From Roseateles_B sp041913905 (lineage in GTDB: Bacteria; Pseudomonadota; Gammaproteobacteria; Burkholderiales; Burkholderiaceae_C): 64,000 nucleotides of DNA. Below, piece by piece: positions 18,801-27,873 of the stretch. The notes below the pieces were generated by a model. It was not told the origin of the DNA, searched no databases, and saw only the letters and a list, made by a program, of their open reading frames with translations. Both the position numbers and the translations under genes were made by a program. Within the stretch, counting starts at the first letter, position 1. Every line of letters begins with the position of its first letter. Where the stretch lies: assembly GCA_041913905.1 (NCBI GenBank), contig JAYSEK010000025.1, positions 1-64,000 on the forward strand, given 5' to 3'.

Positions 18801-19635
18801 CAAGACCGCCTTCGCGCTGGGCCGCCTGGCCATCGCCGCGCCCGAGGCGCTGCGCCGTCTGGCCGGCCAGGCGCAGAGCACGCCGGTGCAGCTGCTGCTG
18901 GGCCAGGACAAGCTCGACGGCGACGAGGGCCTGATCGCCCGCCGCATCCGCTTCCTCACCGACTACCAGGACGCCGCCTATGCGCAGCGCTACCTGAGCC
19001 TGGTGCAGGAGATCCGCCTCGCCGAGAGCCGCCTGGGCGAGCTGGGCCAGGGCGAGCGCCTCACCAAGGCCGTGGCACGCTACCTCGCCAAGTTGATGGC
19101 CATCAAGGACGAATACGAGGTCGCCCGCCTCTACACCGACGGCCGCTTCGAGCAGGCGCTGAAGGAGCAGTTCCAGTCCTTCGACCGTCTGTCCTTCCAC
19201 ATGGCCCCGCCGCTGATCTCCAAGCCCGGCGCCGATGGCCGCGCCAAGAAGATCGAGCTGGGCAGCTGGACCTTCTCGGCCCTCAAGCTGCTGGCCCGGT
19301 TCAAGGGCCTGCGCGGCGGCTGGCTGGACATCTTCGGCAAGACCGAAGAACGCCGCATGGAGCGCCAGCTGCTGGCCGACTACGAACAGCTGCTGCGCCG
19401 CGAGATCCTGCCGCTGCTGCAGCCCGGCTTGGAGAAGCCGCGCTACGAGCTGATGCTGGCCCTGGCCCGCCTGCCCGAGAAGATTCGCGGCTACGGCCAC
19501 GTGAAGCTGGCCAATGTGGTGACGGCGAGGGCGCAGTGGAAGGATCTGCTGGACCGGCTGCAGGGCAAGGTGCAGGATGCCGCGCCGGTTGCGGCTGCTG
19601 CGCCGATCCGGATCAAGGGGGTGGCGGAGTTGTGA
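15895..19635 (+). CDS. Indolepyruvate ferredoxin oxidoreductase family protein (fused alpha/gamma)
   Basis: A 1,246-residue fused 2-oxoacid:acceptor oxidoreductase that oxidatively decarboxylates arylpyruvates or related 2-oxoacids to acyl-CoA. ATG 15895 follows a CAGGAGACC site. After a repetitive N-terminus come the pyrimidine- and TPP-binding domains (TAGFVSGYRGSPLGMVDQ; TNEDLAATAC-type; CSGCPHNTSTKLP; GIGCHFMASWMERGT; DAVAMTGGQPVDGS). A cysteine cluster CEGCGDCGQASNC probably holds an Fe-S centre. The gamma domain has VGGTGVVTVGALVSMAAH and GFAQKGGSV, and a DUF6537-like C-terminus ends the protein. Residues ~266-287 are an extra segment caused by a hairpin-rich insertion. Divergent Lrp gene suggests amino-acid-responsive expression. 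Confidence 0.92.
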   Translation: MSEARTHATSPATSPATSPATSPTVSPAEPAGPALKPYKLSDNLSASSGQVFLTGTQALVRLLLAQKALDERNGLKTAGFVSGYRGSPLGMVDQQLWKAKKFLDAAQVNFLPAINEDLAATACLGVQRVALDPKRTVDGVFAMWYGKGPGVDRSGDALKHGNVYGTSTQGGVLVVCGDDHGCVSSSTPHQSDLALQAWSMPIVHPANVAEYLEFGLYGWALSRFSGAWVGFKAISEVVESGMTVDLDRVPLDFEYPVDYVAPSGGAQGRSQATPHPRGGWPLWTTAGGEQVNLHIRQVDLPSLDLESRLAHKLDAVLAFAKLNSIDKHIVVSPRATLGIVTVGKAHYDFMEVLRRLDLDPNALAAAGVRVYKVGLVFPLEPTRMREFAQGLTDMLVIEEKAPVVERQIKELLYHLPDAQRPHVIGKTNEHGSPVLSALGELRPSRIMATVADWLARLNPALDRRHLVVDFLTPCLLSNEADGVRRQPYFCSGCPHNTSTKLPEGSRALAGIGCHFMASWMERGTSGLIQMGAEGVDWAAHSRFTTEKHVFQNLGDGTYYHSGYLAIRQAIAARANITYKILYNDAVAMTGGQPVDGSTSVPQIARQVEAEGVKRLAVVSDEPEKYQGHEGQFPPKTTFHHRSELDAVQRELREIEGVTVLIYDQTCAAEKRRRRKKGEFYDPPKRIFINEAVCEGCGDCGQASNCLSVVPVETDWGRKRAIEQSSCNKDFSCVNGFCPSFVSVHGAQLKKKVGSGFTAADLAREIAAIQPPAAWRWTGPFDMLVTGVGGTGVVTVGALVSMAAHLEGKQASVLDFMGFAQKGGSVLSFVRVAPTQDLLNQVRIDTQQADVLLACDMVVGASPDALGTVKPGRTVILANTHELPTAAFVRNPDASLQAPGLLAKMQHAVGGSHDLLDTIDAQAIAQELMGDTMPSNIIMLGACWQRGLVPVSFAALMRAIELNGVAVDGNKTAFALGRLAIAAPEALRRLAGQAQSTPVQLLLGQDKLDGDEGLIARRIRFLTDYQDAAYAQRYLSLVQEIRLAESRLGELGQGERLTKAVARYLAKLMAIKDEYEVARLYTDGRFEQALKEQFQSFDRLSFHMAPPLISKPGADGRAKKIELGSWTFSALKLLARFKGLRGGWLDIFGKTEERRMERQLLADYEQLLRREILPLLQPGLEKPRYELMLALARLPEKIRGYGHVKLANVVTARAQWKDLLDRLQGKVQDAAPVAAAAPIRIKGVAEL
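15916..15963 (+). repeat. Four perfect 12-bp tandem repeats in the oxidoreductase N-terminus
   Basis: GCCACGAGCCCC is repeated four times without change, then decays (ACCGTGAGCCCT...). It encodes an Ala-Thr-Ser-Pro tract ahead of the conserved enzyme domain. Copy-number change alters length by four residues without breaking the frame. Confidence 0.95.
16690..16760 (+). repeat. In-frame double-hairpin repetitive element inside the oxidoreductase gene
   Basis: Two adjacent inverted repeats: CACCCCC/GGGGGTG at 16717-16733 and GGCCGTTGT-GG-ACAACGGCC at 16733-16752, preceded by GGCCGCTCCCAAGCA. This sequence type (GCTCCCAAGCA next to a C-run/G-run hairpin) resembles dispersed intergenic repeats I recall from Comamonadaceae. 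It inserts ~20 residues (around SQATPHPRGGWPLWTTAGG) at a point where relatives run straight from PSGG to a short VNIRWPD-like motif. Confidence 0.6.
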
Positions 19636-19895
19636 CTCACCACCTGTCGCCGGCACGGCCCCGAATGCGGACTCGCTCAGCTGCTGAGCCAGCGGCCGCA
19701 CGGGCCGCCCGCGACGCCGGACCCTGGAAGAACTGCCAATAGGGTTGGGCCCGATTTCTGCTGGCAAACCCCGAGTTTATCGGCCTCGTCGCCCACCACA
19801 CTCCTCGTCGCGCATGCAGAAGTTGTGCAGCGTGCGCGTCCATAAGAAGCCGGGCCGGCAGGCCCGAACCATCCATCCATCTGTACGAGGCAGAT

Positions 19896-20462
19896 ATGCA
19901 CACGACACTTCTGAAGTCCCCCATCGCCCGCACCCTGGGCGTCGCGGCAGCGCTGTACCTGGGCACGCTGGGCGCCCAGGCCGCCGTCGTCAACAACACC
20001 TACATCCAGAACTCGGCCACCGAGATCCGCGGCCAGCTGGGCGGCTACGCCCGCCCCACGGTCTATGTGGATCGCAATGCCTGCGGTGAAGGCATCCCCG
20101 GCAGCGCCGTGGCCTGCGGCCCCTACACCATCAGCGTGGGCGTCCGTTTCCTGCAGGGCCAGGAGAACAGCTACGGCAACTACGTGGCCAAGTTCATCAT
20201 TGCGCACGAGTGGGGCCACAGCATCCAGTTCACCCGCGGCATCTACAAGCAGGCGCCCATGCAGGAGCTGCAGGCCGACTGCGTGGCCGGCACCTTCGCC
20301 AAGTACGCGCAGACTTCGTTGCGCTATCCCGCCTTCATCGAGTCAGCCGTGAAGTCGGCACGCGCGGCGGCGGACTACTCCACCCACGGCTCGCCGTCCC
20401 AGCGCGACTACTACTCGCGCTACGGCTATGCCAACGGCCTGGGCCGCTGCCTGGCCCTGTAA
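19896..20462 (+). CDS. Small secreted zinc-peptidase-like protein (YpfJ-like zincin motif)
   Basis: A 188-residue protein with a signal peptide ending near LGAQAA. It carries a zincin motif, FIIAHEWGHSIQ, and a downstream ELQADCVAGTFAKY. That combination is the hallmark of YpfJ-type neutral zinc metallopeptidases, here in a protein shorter than the ~290-residue family. Three to four Cys residues may form disulfides. The true peptidase activity is inferred from the motif only. A GAGG site precedes the ATG, and the next gene follows 11 bp later in the same direction. Confidence 0.75.
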   Translation: MHTTLLKSPIARTLGVAAALYLGTLGAQAAVVNNTYIQNSATEIRGQLGGYARPTVYVDRNACGEGIPGSAVACGPYTISVGVRFLQGQENSYGNYVAKFIIAHEWGHSIQFTRGIYKQAPMQELQADCVAGTFAKYAQTSLRYPAFIESAVKSARAAADYSTHGSPSQRDYYSRYGYANGLGRCLAL

Positions 20463-20473
20463 GGAGCGCGCCC

Positions 20474-21259
20474 ATGAGCCCCAAGCATCTGGGTTGGGCC
20501 GCCCTGGCCGTCGCAGGTCTCACGCTGTACAGCTGGCATTGGCTGGACGAGCGGGAGGCTGCGCGCGCCGAGGAGGCGCAAGCCCGCGCCAAAGCCGAGG
20601 CGGCCCAGCGCAATGCGGGGCTCAACACCGGCCTGGCCGACCTGTTCCGCCCCGTGCCGGCGAGCGGCGTCCCTGCCCAGGACGCCGTCAGCCCGGGCCA
20701 GCAGGTCTGGCTGGCCGCCGGGCAAGGCGGGCCAGGCGGCTCGGTGCCGGGCATGCCGCCGCCCGACATCCAGCCGGAAACCCCGCAGCAGCGCGCCGAA
20801 GCCGAGGCCCTGCGCAAGCTGGGCTATCACATCGACCAGCGCTACTACCTCATGGGCCTGGCCGAGCTGCGCCAGGCCGCGGCCGGCGGCGACACCCAGG
20901 CGCTGACGCACCTGGCCGAGCGCTACCTCTTCGCGCTGGACGGCAAGCCCCAGGATCCCGAGCACGAGCCCGGCTATCCCTACCGTGAAGCCGCCCGCGA
21001 GGCGCTGCGCCAGGCCTATGTGCGCGGCAACCTGCATGCGGCGGCCATCATCTCGGAGTCCTACCTGCTGGAGAAGCGTCCGCTGGACGCCGCCGCCTGG
21101 AACCTGGTCGCCCGGCGTTCGGGGGACACGCTCAGCGCCGACTGGTTCCTGGGCACCAAGGACTACCAGCAGCTCAACGAGTCCCAGCGCGCCGAGGCCA
21201 ACCGCATGGCGCAAAGCCTCTGGACCGAACTGGAAGCGCGCCGTCAGGCCAAGGGCTGA
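20474..21259 (+). CDS. Membrane-anchored hypothetical protein with helical repeats
   Basis: A 261-residue protein of unknown function starting at ATG 20474 behind an AAGGAG site. The N-terminus has one hydrophobic segment (HLGWAALAVAGLTLYSW) that would anchor it in the inner membrane. An Ala/Glu/Arg-rich coiled region and a Pro/Gly linker follow. The C-terminal half (MGLAELRQAAAGGDTQALT, EAAREALRQAYVRGNLHAA) resembles Sel1/TPR-like helical repeats. It is 11 bp downstream of the zinc-peptidase-like gene and probably shares its transcript. Confidence 0.65.
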   Translation: MSPKHLGWAALAVAGLTLYSWHWLDEREAARAEEAQARAKAEAAQRNAGLNTGLADLFRPVPASGVPAQDAVSPGQQVWLAAGQGGPGGSVPGMPPPDIQPETPQQRAEAEALRKLGYHIDQRYYLMGLAELRQAAAGGDTQALTHLAERYLFALDGKPQDPEHEPGYPYREAAREALRQAYVRGNLHAAAIISESYLLEKRPLDAAAWNLVARRSGDTLSADWFLGTKDYQQLNESQRAEANRMAQSLWTELEARRQAKG

Positions 21260-21311
21260 AGGCCGGCGGCGGATCAAGGGGGCTCGTTCACCGCCGGGTT
21301 CAGAACGGTCG

Positions 21312-21962
21312 TCACAGGCGCGTGAAGGGGCCGCTGGACAGCCAGCGCTCGATTTGCGGCTGACGGTCGTTGCCCCAGAAGGGCTCGCCGTCGATCAGGA
21401 AGAAGGGCGCGCCGAACACGCCGGCCGCCACCGCCGATTCGTTGACCGCGCGCAGGCGCTGCTTCCAACGCTCGTCCTGCCAGGCGGCCTCGGCCGCGTC
21501 GGCGTCCAGGCCCAGCTCACCCACCAGCGCCTTGAGCTGTGCCGGATCACTCAGCACCACGCCGCGGGTGAAGTAGGCCCGCAGGCCGGCGCGGGCGAAG
21601 TCCACGGCCTGCTGCGGCCCCTGCGTGTCATGCAGCCACCAGAACACGCGCGCCGCGTTCTGCGTGGAGATGGGGAAATTCTCCGGCTGGCGATAGGGCA
21701 GACCCGCGAAATGGGCCGAGCGCTCGAAGTCCCGCAGCGCGTAGTCGCGCTTGATGGGATGCGCCACCAGCGGCTTGAGCTCCGCCGCCTGGAAGGTCAC
21801 GCCCAGCAGGATCGCGTGCCACTGCACGGTGCGGCCATGGCGTGCAGCCACCGCATTGATCCACTCCGACGCGATGTAGGAGTAGGGCGAGGAGAAGTCG
21901 AAATAGAACTGGATGGGCGGGCGGGCCGGTGCGGCCCGCCCGGCAAAGGGCGATTCACTCAT
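21312..21962 (-). CDS. 2-hydroxychromene-2-carboxylate isomerase-like protein (DsbA fold)
   Basis: A 216-residue DsbA-fold, kappa-class GST-like protein. The N-terminal FYFDFSSPYSYIASE carries the Ser that replaces the DsbA cysteine and binds glutathione. The cis-Pro loop GVFGAPFFLIDGEPFWGNDR is conserved. Family members isomerise 2-hydroxychromene-2-carboxylate in naphthalene breakdown, but many relatives sit in fatty-acid or aromatic catabolic clusters with other substrates. It lies downstream of the acyl-CoA dehydrogenase gene in the same direction, which favours a general catabolic role. Confidence 0.85.
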   Translation of the reverse strand: MSESPFAGRAAPARPPIQFYFDFSSPYSYIASEWINAVAARHGRTVQWHAILLGVTFQAAELKPLVAHPIKRDYALRDFERSAHFAGLPYRQPENFPISTQNAARVFWWLHDTQGPQQAVDFARAGLRAYFTRGVVLSDPAQLKALVGELGLDADAAEAAWQDERWKQRLRAVNESAVAAGVFGAPFFLIDGEPFWGNDRQPQIERWLSSGPFTRL

Positions 21963-22068
21963 GGCCCCGACCTTAGGCGATTTCCATCGCTCGCGCAGCC
22001 CGGGCTTTCGCTGCCCCGGCGCAAGCTCCTCGGCGCGAGACGACGGTCGCCCGCGCCGAGCCCGGCGC

Positions 22069-23211
22069 TCAGCCCAGCGCGCGGCCGATCAGGATCTTCT
22101 GGACCTCGGAGGTGCCTTCGTAGATCTGCGTCACGCGCACGTCGCGGTAGATGCGCTCGACGGGGAAGTCGCTCACATAGCCGTAGCCGCCATGGATCTG
22201 GATCGCGGCGGAGCAGACCTTCTCGGCCATCTCGGACGCGAAGAGCTTGGCCATCGCCGCCTCCTTGAGGCAGGGCTGGCCGGCATCCTTCAGGCTGGCG
22301 GCATGCCAGATCAGCTGGCGCGCCGCCTCGATCTGCGTGGCCATGTCGGCCAGCTTGTGCTGCATGGCCTGGTGCTCGAAGATGGGCACGCCGAAGGCCA
22401 CGCGCTCCTTGCTGTACTTCAGCGCCGCCTCGAAGGCCGCGCGCGCCATGCCCACGCTCTGGCTGGCGATGCCGATGCGGCCGCCCTCCAGGCCCGAAAG
22501 GGCGATCTTCAGGCCCTGGCCTTCCTCGCCCAGACGGTAGCGCGCAGGAATGCGGCAGTTCTCGAACAGGATCTGCGCCGTGTCGCTGGCATGCTGGCCC
22601 ATCTTGTCTTCGATGCGGGCCACCGTGTAGCCCGGCGTCCTGGTGGGCACCAGGAAGGCGCTGATGCCCTTCTTGCCGGCCGCCTTGTCGGTGACGGCCA
22701 TCACGATGGCCACGTCGCCGTTCTTGCCGCTGGTGATGAACTGCTTGACGCCGTTGAGCACGTAGTCGTCGCCCAGTTCATCCTGGACTCGCACGGCCGT
22801 GGTCTTGAGGCCGCCTGCCTCCGAGCCCACATGCGGCTCGGTGAGGCAGAAGGCGCCGAGCATGTCGCCGCGGGCCAGGGGCTTGAGGAATTCCTGCTTC
22901 TGCTCCTCGTTGGCAAAGGCCATCAGGATGGAGCAGACGGGGCAATTGTTGACGCTGACCACCGTGGAGGTGGCGCCGTCGCCCGCGCCGATTTCTTCGA
23001 GGATGATGGCCAGCGCGAGGTAGTCCAGGCCCGCGCCGTCGTATTCGGTGGGCACGGCCACGCCATAGCAGCCCAGTGCCGCCAGGCCCTTCAGCTCCTC
23101 GGCCGGGAAGTGATGGCTCTTGTCCCACTCGGCCGCCTTGGGCGCGATCTGGTCTTGCACGAAGGCGCGCACGGCGTCCTGCACGGCACGGTGGTCTTCA
23201 CTGAGCAGCAT
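22069..23211 (-). CDS. Acyl-CoA dehydrogenase
   Basis: A 380-residue FAD enzyme that forms the 2,3 double bond of an acyl-CoA. ATG 23211 was chosen for its GGAG site and for MLLSEDHRAVQDAVRAFV, a usual N-terminus. Family signatures are present: AFCLTEPHVGSEAGG (FAD/substrate) and the C-terminal QIHGGYGYVSDFPVERIYRD and QIYEGTSEVQ. The catalytic Glu is expected in the conserved C-terminal region (IYEGT). Length is standard for short/medium-chain dehydrogenases. It follows the thiolase and SDR genes in a beta-oxidation-like block. Substrate chain length cannot be told. Confidence 0.92.
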   Translation of the reverse strand: MLLSEDHRAVQDAVRAFVQDQIAPKAAEWDKSHHFPAEELKGLAALGCYGVAVPTEYDGAGLDYLALAIILEEIGAGDGATSTVVSVNNCPVCSILMAFANEEQKQEFLKPLARGDMLGAFCLTEPHVGSEAGGLKTTAVRVQDELGDDYVLNGVKQFITSGKNGDVAIVMAVTDKAAGKKGISAFLVPTRTPGYTVARIEDKMGQHASDTAQILFENCRIPARYRLGEEGQGLKIALSGLEGGRIGIASQSVGMARAAFEAALKYSKERVAFGVPIFEHQAMQHKLADMATQIEAARQLIWHAASLKDAGQPCLKEAAMAKLFASEMAEKVCSAAIQIHGGYGYVSDFPVERIYRDVRVTQIYEGTSEVQKILIGRALG

Positions 23212-23263
23212 GGGGGTACTCCAGGAACTGTGGGAATCGATGAGGAAGCGCCTCGTGAGCGCT

Positions 23264-23932
<669 letters not shown>

Positions 23933-23939
23933 GGGTTCG

Positions 23940-23985
23940 CGTCAAAAGAGAAGGCGCGGGCCGGACCAGGCCGGTGGCCGCGCCT
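23940..23985 (-). terminator. Terminator-like hairpin after the thiolase gene
   Basis: Minus-strand outer arms AGGCGCGG and CCGCGCCT with an inner CCGG/CCGG pairing, then CTTCTCTTTT. It lies between the thiolase stop and the SDR start, so it would partly separate the two transcription units. Confidence 0.55.
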
Positions 23986-24018
23986 CGGGGGGCCGGGGGC
24001 AAGACCCGACCCTCAGTT

Positions 24019-25197
24019 TCAGAACAGCTCGACGCCCACCGCCGTGGCCTCGCCGCCGCCGATGCACAGCGAGGCAACGCCGCGCTTCAGGCCGCGCTTC
24101 TTCAGGGCGCCCAGCAGGGTCACCAGGATGCGAGCGCCGGACGCGCCGATGGGGTGGCCCAGGGCCACGGCACCGCCGTTGACGTTGACGATCTCATGCG
24201 GCAGCTTGAACTCGGCCATGGCGGCCATGGTCACGGCGGCGAAGGCTTCGTTCACTTCCCACAGGTCCACGCTCTTGGCATCCCAGCCGTTCTTGGCCAG
24301 CAGCTTCTGGATGGCGCCGACCGGGGCAGTGGTGAACCACTCGGGGGCGTTGGCGTGCACGGCCGTGCCCACGATGCGGGCGATGGGGCTCAGGCCCATC
24401 TTGGCGGCGGTGCTCTCGCGCATCAGCACCAGGGCGGCAGCGCCGTCGGAGATGCTGGACGAGGTGGCGGCGGTGATGGTGCCGTCCTTCTTGAAGGCGG
24501 GCTTCAGGCCGGGGATCTTGTCCAGCTTGGCCTTGAAGGGCTGTTCGTCGCGGCTGATGACCACGTCACCGGCCTTGCCGGCCAGGGTCACGGGCGCGAT
24601 TTCCCAGGCGAAGCTGCCGTCCTCGTTGGCCTTCTTGGCGCGCTCGGTGGAGGCGATGGCGAACTGGTCCTGGGCTTCGCGGCTGAAGGCGTACTTGCTG
24701 ACGCACTGCTCGGCGAAGACGCCCATGGCCTTGCCGCGCTCGTAGGCGTCTTCCAGGCCGTCCATGGCCATGTGGTCGTACATCTGCGTGGCGCCGTACT
24801 TCACGCCCTTGCGAGCGAACATCAGGTGCGGGGCATTGGTCATGGACTCCATGCCGCCGGCGATGAGGATGTCGGCGCTCTCGGCCTTCAGCGTGTCGTG
24901 GGCGAACATGACGGCGCGCATGCCGGCGCCGCACATCTTGGACAGCGTCACCGCGCCCAGCGACTGCGGCAGGCCGGCCTTGAGCACGGCCTGGCGGGCG
25001 GGGGCCTGGCCCTGACCGGCCATCAGGCAGTTGCCCATGAAGGCTTCCTGGATGCCGTCGGCCGGCACGCCGGCGCGCTCGACAGCGGCCTTGATGGCCA
25101 CCGCGCCCAGCTCCCAGGCGGCGAGGTTGGAGAAGTCACCCAGCAGGCCACCGATGGGCGTGCGGGCGGCGGAGACGATGACGATGGGGTCAGACAT
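24019..25197 (-). CDS. Acetyl-CoA C-acyltransferase (thiolase)
   Basis: A 392-residue thiolase that condenses or cleaves 3-ketoacyl-CoA. The nucleophilic Cys lies in SKMCGAGMRAVM. The NEAFA motif, the GHPIGASGAR His and the second Cys in ASLCIGGGEAT are all intact. The length and sequence style match acetyl-CoA acetyltransferases (AtoB/PhaA-like). A strong AGGAGAG site precedes the ATG. It lies 29 bp downstream of aceK in the same direction, so it may be transcribed with aceK. Confidence 0.94.
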   Translation of the reverse strand: MSDPIVIVSAARTPIGGLLGDFSNLAAWELGAVAIKAAVERAGVPADGIQEAFMGNCLMAGQGQAPARQAVLKAGLPQSLGAVTLSKMCGAGMRAVMFAHDTLKAESADILIAGGMESMTNAPHLMFARKGVKYGATQMYDHMAMDGLEDAYERGKAMGVFAEQCVSKYAFSREAQDQFAIASTERAKKANEDGSFAWEIAPVTLAGKAGDVVISRDEQPFKAKLDKIPGLKPAFKKDGTITAATSSSISDGAAALVLMRESTAAKMGLSPIARIVGTAVHANAPEWFTTAPVGAIQKLLAKNGWDAKSVDLWEVNEAFAAVTMAAMAEFKLPHEIVNVNGGAVALGHPIGASGARILVTLLGALKKRGLKRGVASLCIGGGEATAVGVELF

Positions 25198-25226
25198 GGA
25201 AGCTCTCCTGGAGTGGATGCAAAGGG

Positions 25227-27035
25227 TTATTGAATGGGCAGCTCGCGGTCCAGCGGTTCGGCCGGAGCCGCCGCCGCCGGGCCTTGCGGCTGGGCATAGA
25301 AGCGCTTGTGCGCATCGTAGGGAAAGACGTCATGCACGTGGCCGGCCAGGATGCGCTCCTTGTGGCCCTGCCAGAACTCGGCCTCGAGCAGGTCGGCGTG
25401 ATGGCGCATGAAGAGCTCACGCACGCCCGGATGCCCCAGCAGGAAGGGGCCGAAGGTCTCGGGGAAGACGTCGCGCGGGCCGACCGGATACCAGACCTCG
25501 CCCGAGAGCTCCTCCTCCTCGGTGCGCGGCGCGGGCACCTTGCGGAAGTTGCAGTCGGTGATGTATTCGATCTCGTCGTAGTCGTAGAACACGACCTTGC
25601 CGTGGCGGGTCACGCCGAAGTTCTTCCACAGCATGTCGCCGGGGAAGATGTTGGCAGCCACCAGGTCCTTGATGGCATTGCCGTACTCGATGACGGCATG
25701 CTCCAGCTGCTGCGGCGTGGCTTCCTGGATGTAGATGTTCAGCGGCACCATGCGGCGCTCGATGTAGACGTGCTTGAGGATCAGGTCCTCGCCCTGCTCC
25801 TCGATCAGGCTGGGGCAGAAGGTCTTGAGCTCCTTGATCAGCTCTTCCTCGAAGCGGTAGCGCGGAAAGGCGACGTTGCTGTACTCCAGGGTGTCGGCCA
25901 TGCGGCCCACGCGGTCGTGCTGCTTCACCAGCAGGTACTTGCTCTGGATGAGCTCGCGCGTGGTCTCCTTCTGCGGCGGGAAGTAGTCCTTGATCAGCTT
26001 GAAGACGAAGGGGTAGCTCGGCAGGTCGAACACCAGCATCACCATGCCCTTGATGCCGGGGGCGATGCGGAATTTGTCGCTGGAGTGGCGCAGGTGGTAG
26101 AGGAAGTCGCGGTAGAACAGGTTCTTGCCGTGCTTCTGCAGGCCGATGGCGCTGTAGAGCTCGGCGCGCGGCTTGCGCGGCATCAGCGAGCGCAGGAACT
26201 GCACATAGGCGCTGGGAACCTCCATGTCGACCATGAAGTAGGCGCGGGCGAAGCTGAAGAGCATCAGCAGGTCGTCCTCGCCGAACAGGGCCGCGTCGAT
26301 GTACAGGAATCCCGCGTCGTTGTGCAGGATGGGCAGCGCGAAGGGCGTCTCCGTGAAGCCGTTGATGATCTTGCCGACCAGGTAGGCGCCCTTGTTCCGG
26401 TAGAACAGGCTGGACAGCACCTGGATCTGGAAGTTGGTCCGCCAGCGGAACAGGCCCAGCTCGCGCTGCACGGCGCCCAGCACGCGGTCGACGTCCCGGC
26501 CCAGGTCTTCGAAGTCGCGCGCCAGCTGGAAGTTGTGGACGATGCGGATCATCGTCTCGCGCAGCGTCTCCCGCGTGGGGTAGTAGCTGCGGAAGGTGGG
26601 CGTGGCGGCGGGCTCCTCGTTCTCGATGTATTCGGTCGAGACGGCGGGCCGCACGAAGATGAAGTCGTTGTGGAAGTAGGCGTGGTGCAGGATGCGCGTG
26701 CAAGCCGAGTTGAAGAAGGTCTCGGCCAGCTCGGGCTGCAGGTGGTTGGTCAGCAGGCCGATGTAGTGCAGCTTGACCTGCTGCCAGACCGACATGGGCA
26801 ACCGGCTGGCCTGGAACTCCGCTTCCAGCAGCTCGACGGCCTCGTCCACCCGCTTGTCGTAGAACTCGATGCGCAGCGCCTGCGCGCGCTGCTGGCCATG
26901 CCAGTCCCCGCGCTCGAAGCGCTGTTTGGCCTCGGCCGAGGTCGCGCGAAAGAGCCGGTAGTGCTTGTTGAAGCCGCCCAGCAGGGCCTGCGCGATCAGG
27001 TGCGCGCGGGAGTCGGTCAGCTGCTGCGGAAACAT
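25227..27035 (-). CDS. aceK: Isocitrate dehydrogenase kinase/phosphatase AceK
   Basis: A 602-residue bifunctional enzyme that phosphorylates and dephosphorylates isocitrate dehydrogenase to divert carbon into the glyoxylate shunt. The N-terminal regulatory half begins FNKHYRLFRATSAEAKQRFE. The kinase-like half includes KGMVMLVFDLPSYPFVFKL (ATP-site lysine region) and the catalytic area DMLWKNFGVTRHGKVVFYDY followed by DEIEYITDCNFRK. The C-terminal GHPGVRELFMRHHADLL is also typical. Its place among acyl-CoA catabolic genes fits growth on acetyl-CoA-yielding substrates. Confidence 0.97.
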   Translation of the reverse strand: MFPQQLTDSRAHLIAQALLGGFNKHYRLFRATSAEAKQRFERGDWHGQQRAQALRIEFYDKRVDEAVELLEAEFQASRLPMSVWQQVKLHYIGLLTNHLQPELAETFFNSACTRILHHAYFHNDFIFVRPAVSTEYIENEEPAATPTFRSYYPTRETLRETMIRIVHNFQLARDFEDLGRDVDRVLGAVQRELGLFRWRTNFQIQVLSSLFYRNKGAYLVGKIINGFTETPFALPILHNDAGFLYIDAALFGEDDLLMLFSFARAYFMVDMEVPSAYVQFLRSLMPRKPRAELYSAIGLQKHGKNLFYRDFLYHLRHSSDKFRIAPGIKGMVMLVFDLPSYPFVFKLIKDYFPPQKETTRELIQSKYLLVKQHDRVGRMADTLEYSNVAFPRYRFEEELIKELKTFCPSLIEEQGEDLILKHVYIERRMVPLNIYIQEATPQQLEHAVIEYGNAIKDLVAANIFPGDMLWKNFGVTRHGKVVFYDYDEIEYITDCNFRKVPAPRTEEEELSGEVWYPVGPRDVFPETFGPFLLGHPGVRELFMRHHADLLEAEFWQGHKERILAGHVHDVFPYDAHKRFYAQPQGPAAAAPAEPLDRELPIQ

Positions 27036-27078
27036 GGCGTCAGGCCTGCGGGCTTGGGCGGCGGTGGCGGCGAAGCGC

Positions 27079-27750
27079 TCAGCTTACGCGCGCGCCCTCG
27101 TAGCGCTTCTTGACCGCGCTCAAGGCCTTCTGGAAGGCTGGCGTCAGTTGCTCAGGTGCCGCCACGGTGAGCGCCAGGTCCTCCAGCAGCCCGTTGTGCA
27201 GGCCATAGACCCAGCCGTGCACCACCACCTCCTGCCCGCGCGCCCAGGCGTCTTGCACGACCGTGGTCTGGCAGGCATTGCGCGCCTGCTCCAGCACGTT
27301 GAGCTCGCACAGGGCGTTGACGCGCTGGCCCTCGTCCAGGGTCTCCAACCAGTCCAGGTGGTGGTTGCGCACGTCCTGCACATGGCGCAGCCAGTTGTCG
27401 ACCAGGCCCACGCGCTGGTCCAGCAGGGCGGCCTTGACGCCACCGCAGTTGGAATGGCCCACCACGATGATGTGCTTGACCTTCAGGGCGTCGACCGCGA
27501 ACTGCATCACCGAGAGGCAGTTGAGGTCCGAGTGCACCACCACATTGGCCACGTTGCGATGCACGAAGAGCTCGCCCGGCAGCAGGTTGACCAGCTCATT
27601 GGCCGGCACCCGGCTGTCGGCGCAGCCGATCCAGAGGTACTGGGGCGTCTGCTGCTGGAGCAGGCGGGAGAAGAAGCCGGGCTCGCGAGACTCGGTGTCG
27701 AAGGCCCAGCGCTTGTTGTTGTCCAACAGTTCTTTCAGTTCGGTGCTCAT
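27079..27750 (-). CDS. can: Beta-class carbonic anhydrase
   Basis: A 223-residue zinc enzyme interconverting CO2 and bicarbonate. Zinc and catalytic motifs are clear: CADSRVPAN (Cys, Asp-Arg dyad) and HSNCGGVKAA (His, Cys). ATG 27750 gives MSTELKELLDNNKRWA, the usual start of Can proteins; a longer in-frame form would require a TTG codon at 27798. It lies between ivd and aceK, a neighbourhood that may supply bicarbonate for carboxylation in leucine/acyl-CoA metabolism; that link is inference. Confidence 0.95.
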   Translation of the reverse strand: MSTELKELLDNNKRWAFDTESREPGFFSRLLQQQTPQYLWIGCADSRVPANELVNLLPGELFVHRNVANVVVHSDLNCLSVMQFAVDALKVKHIIVVGHSNCGGVKAALLDQRVGLVDNWLRHVQDVRNHHLDWLETLDEGQRVNALCELNVLEQARNACQTTVVQDAWARGQEVVVHGWVYGLHNGLLEDLALTVAAPEQLTPAFQKALSAVKKRYEGARVS

Positions 27751-27873
27751 GACTGCATTGTCGAATCGTGGGGCCTTGGAGCCCTGCCCTTTGGACAAGG
27801 CTGACTTCGTTCCGGGGCCTTGTTTCTTTCAGGTTTCGTTCAAGAAACCCGAGGGCCGGGCCCCGCGACGGCG

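Noticed and set aside
27079..27798. Longer carbonic anhydrase starting at TTG 27798
   Set aside because: The added 16 residues are not typical of the family and ATG 27750 gives the standard N-terminus.
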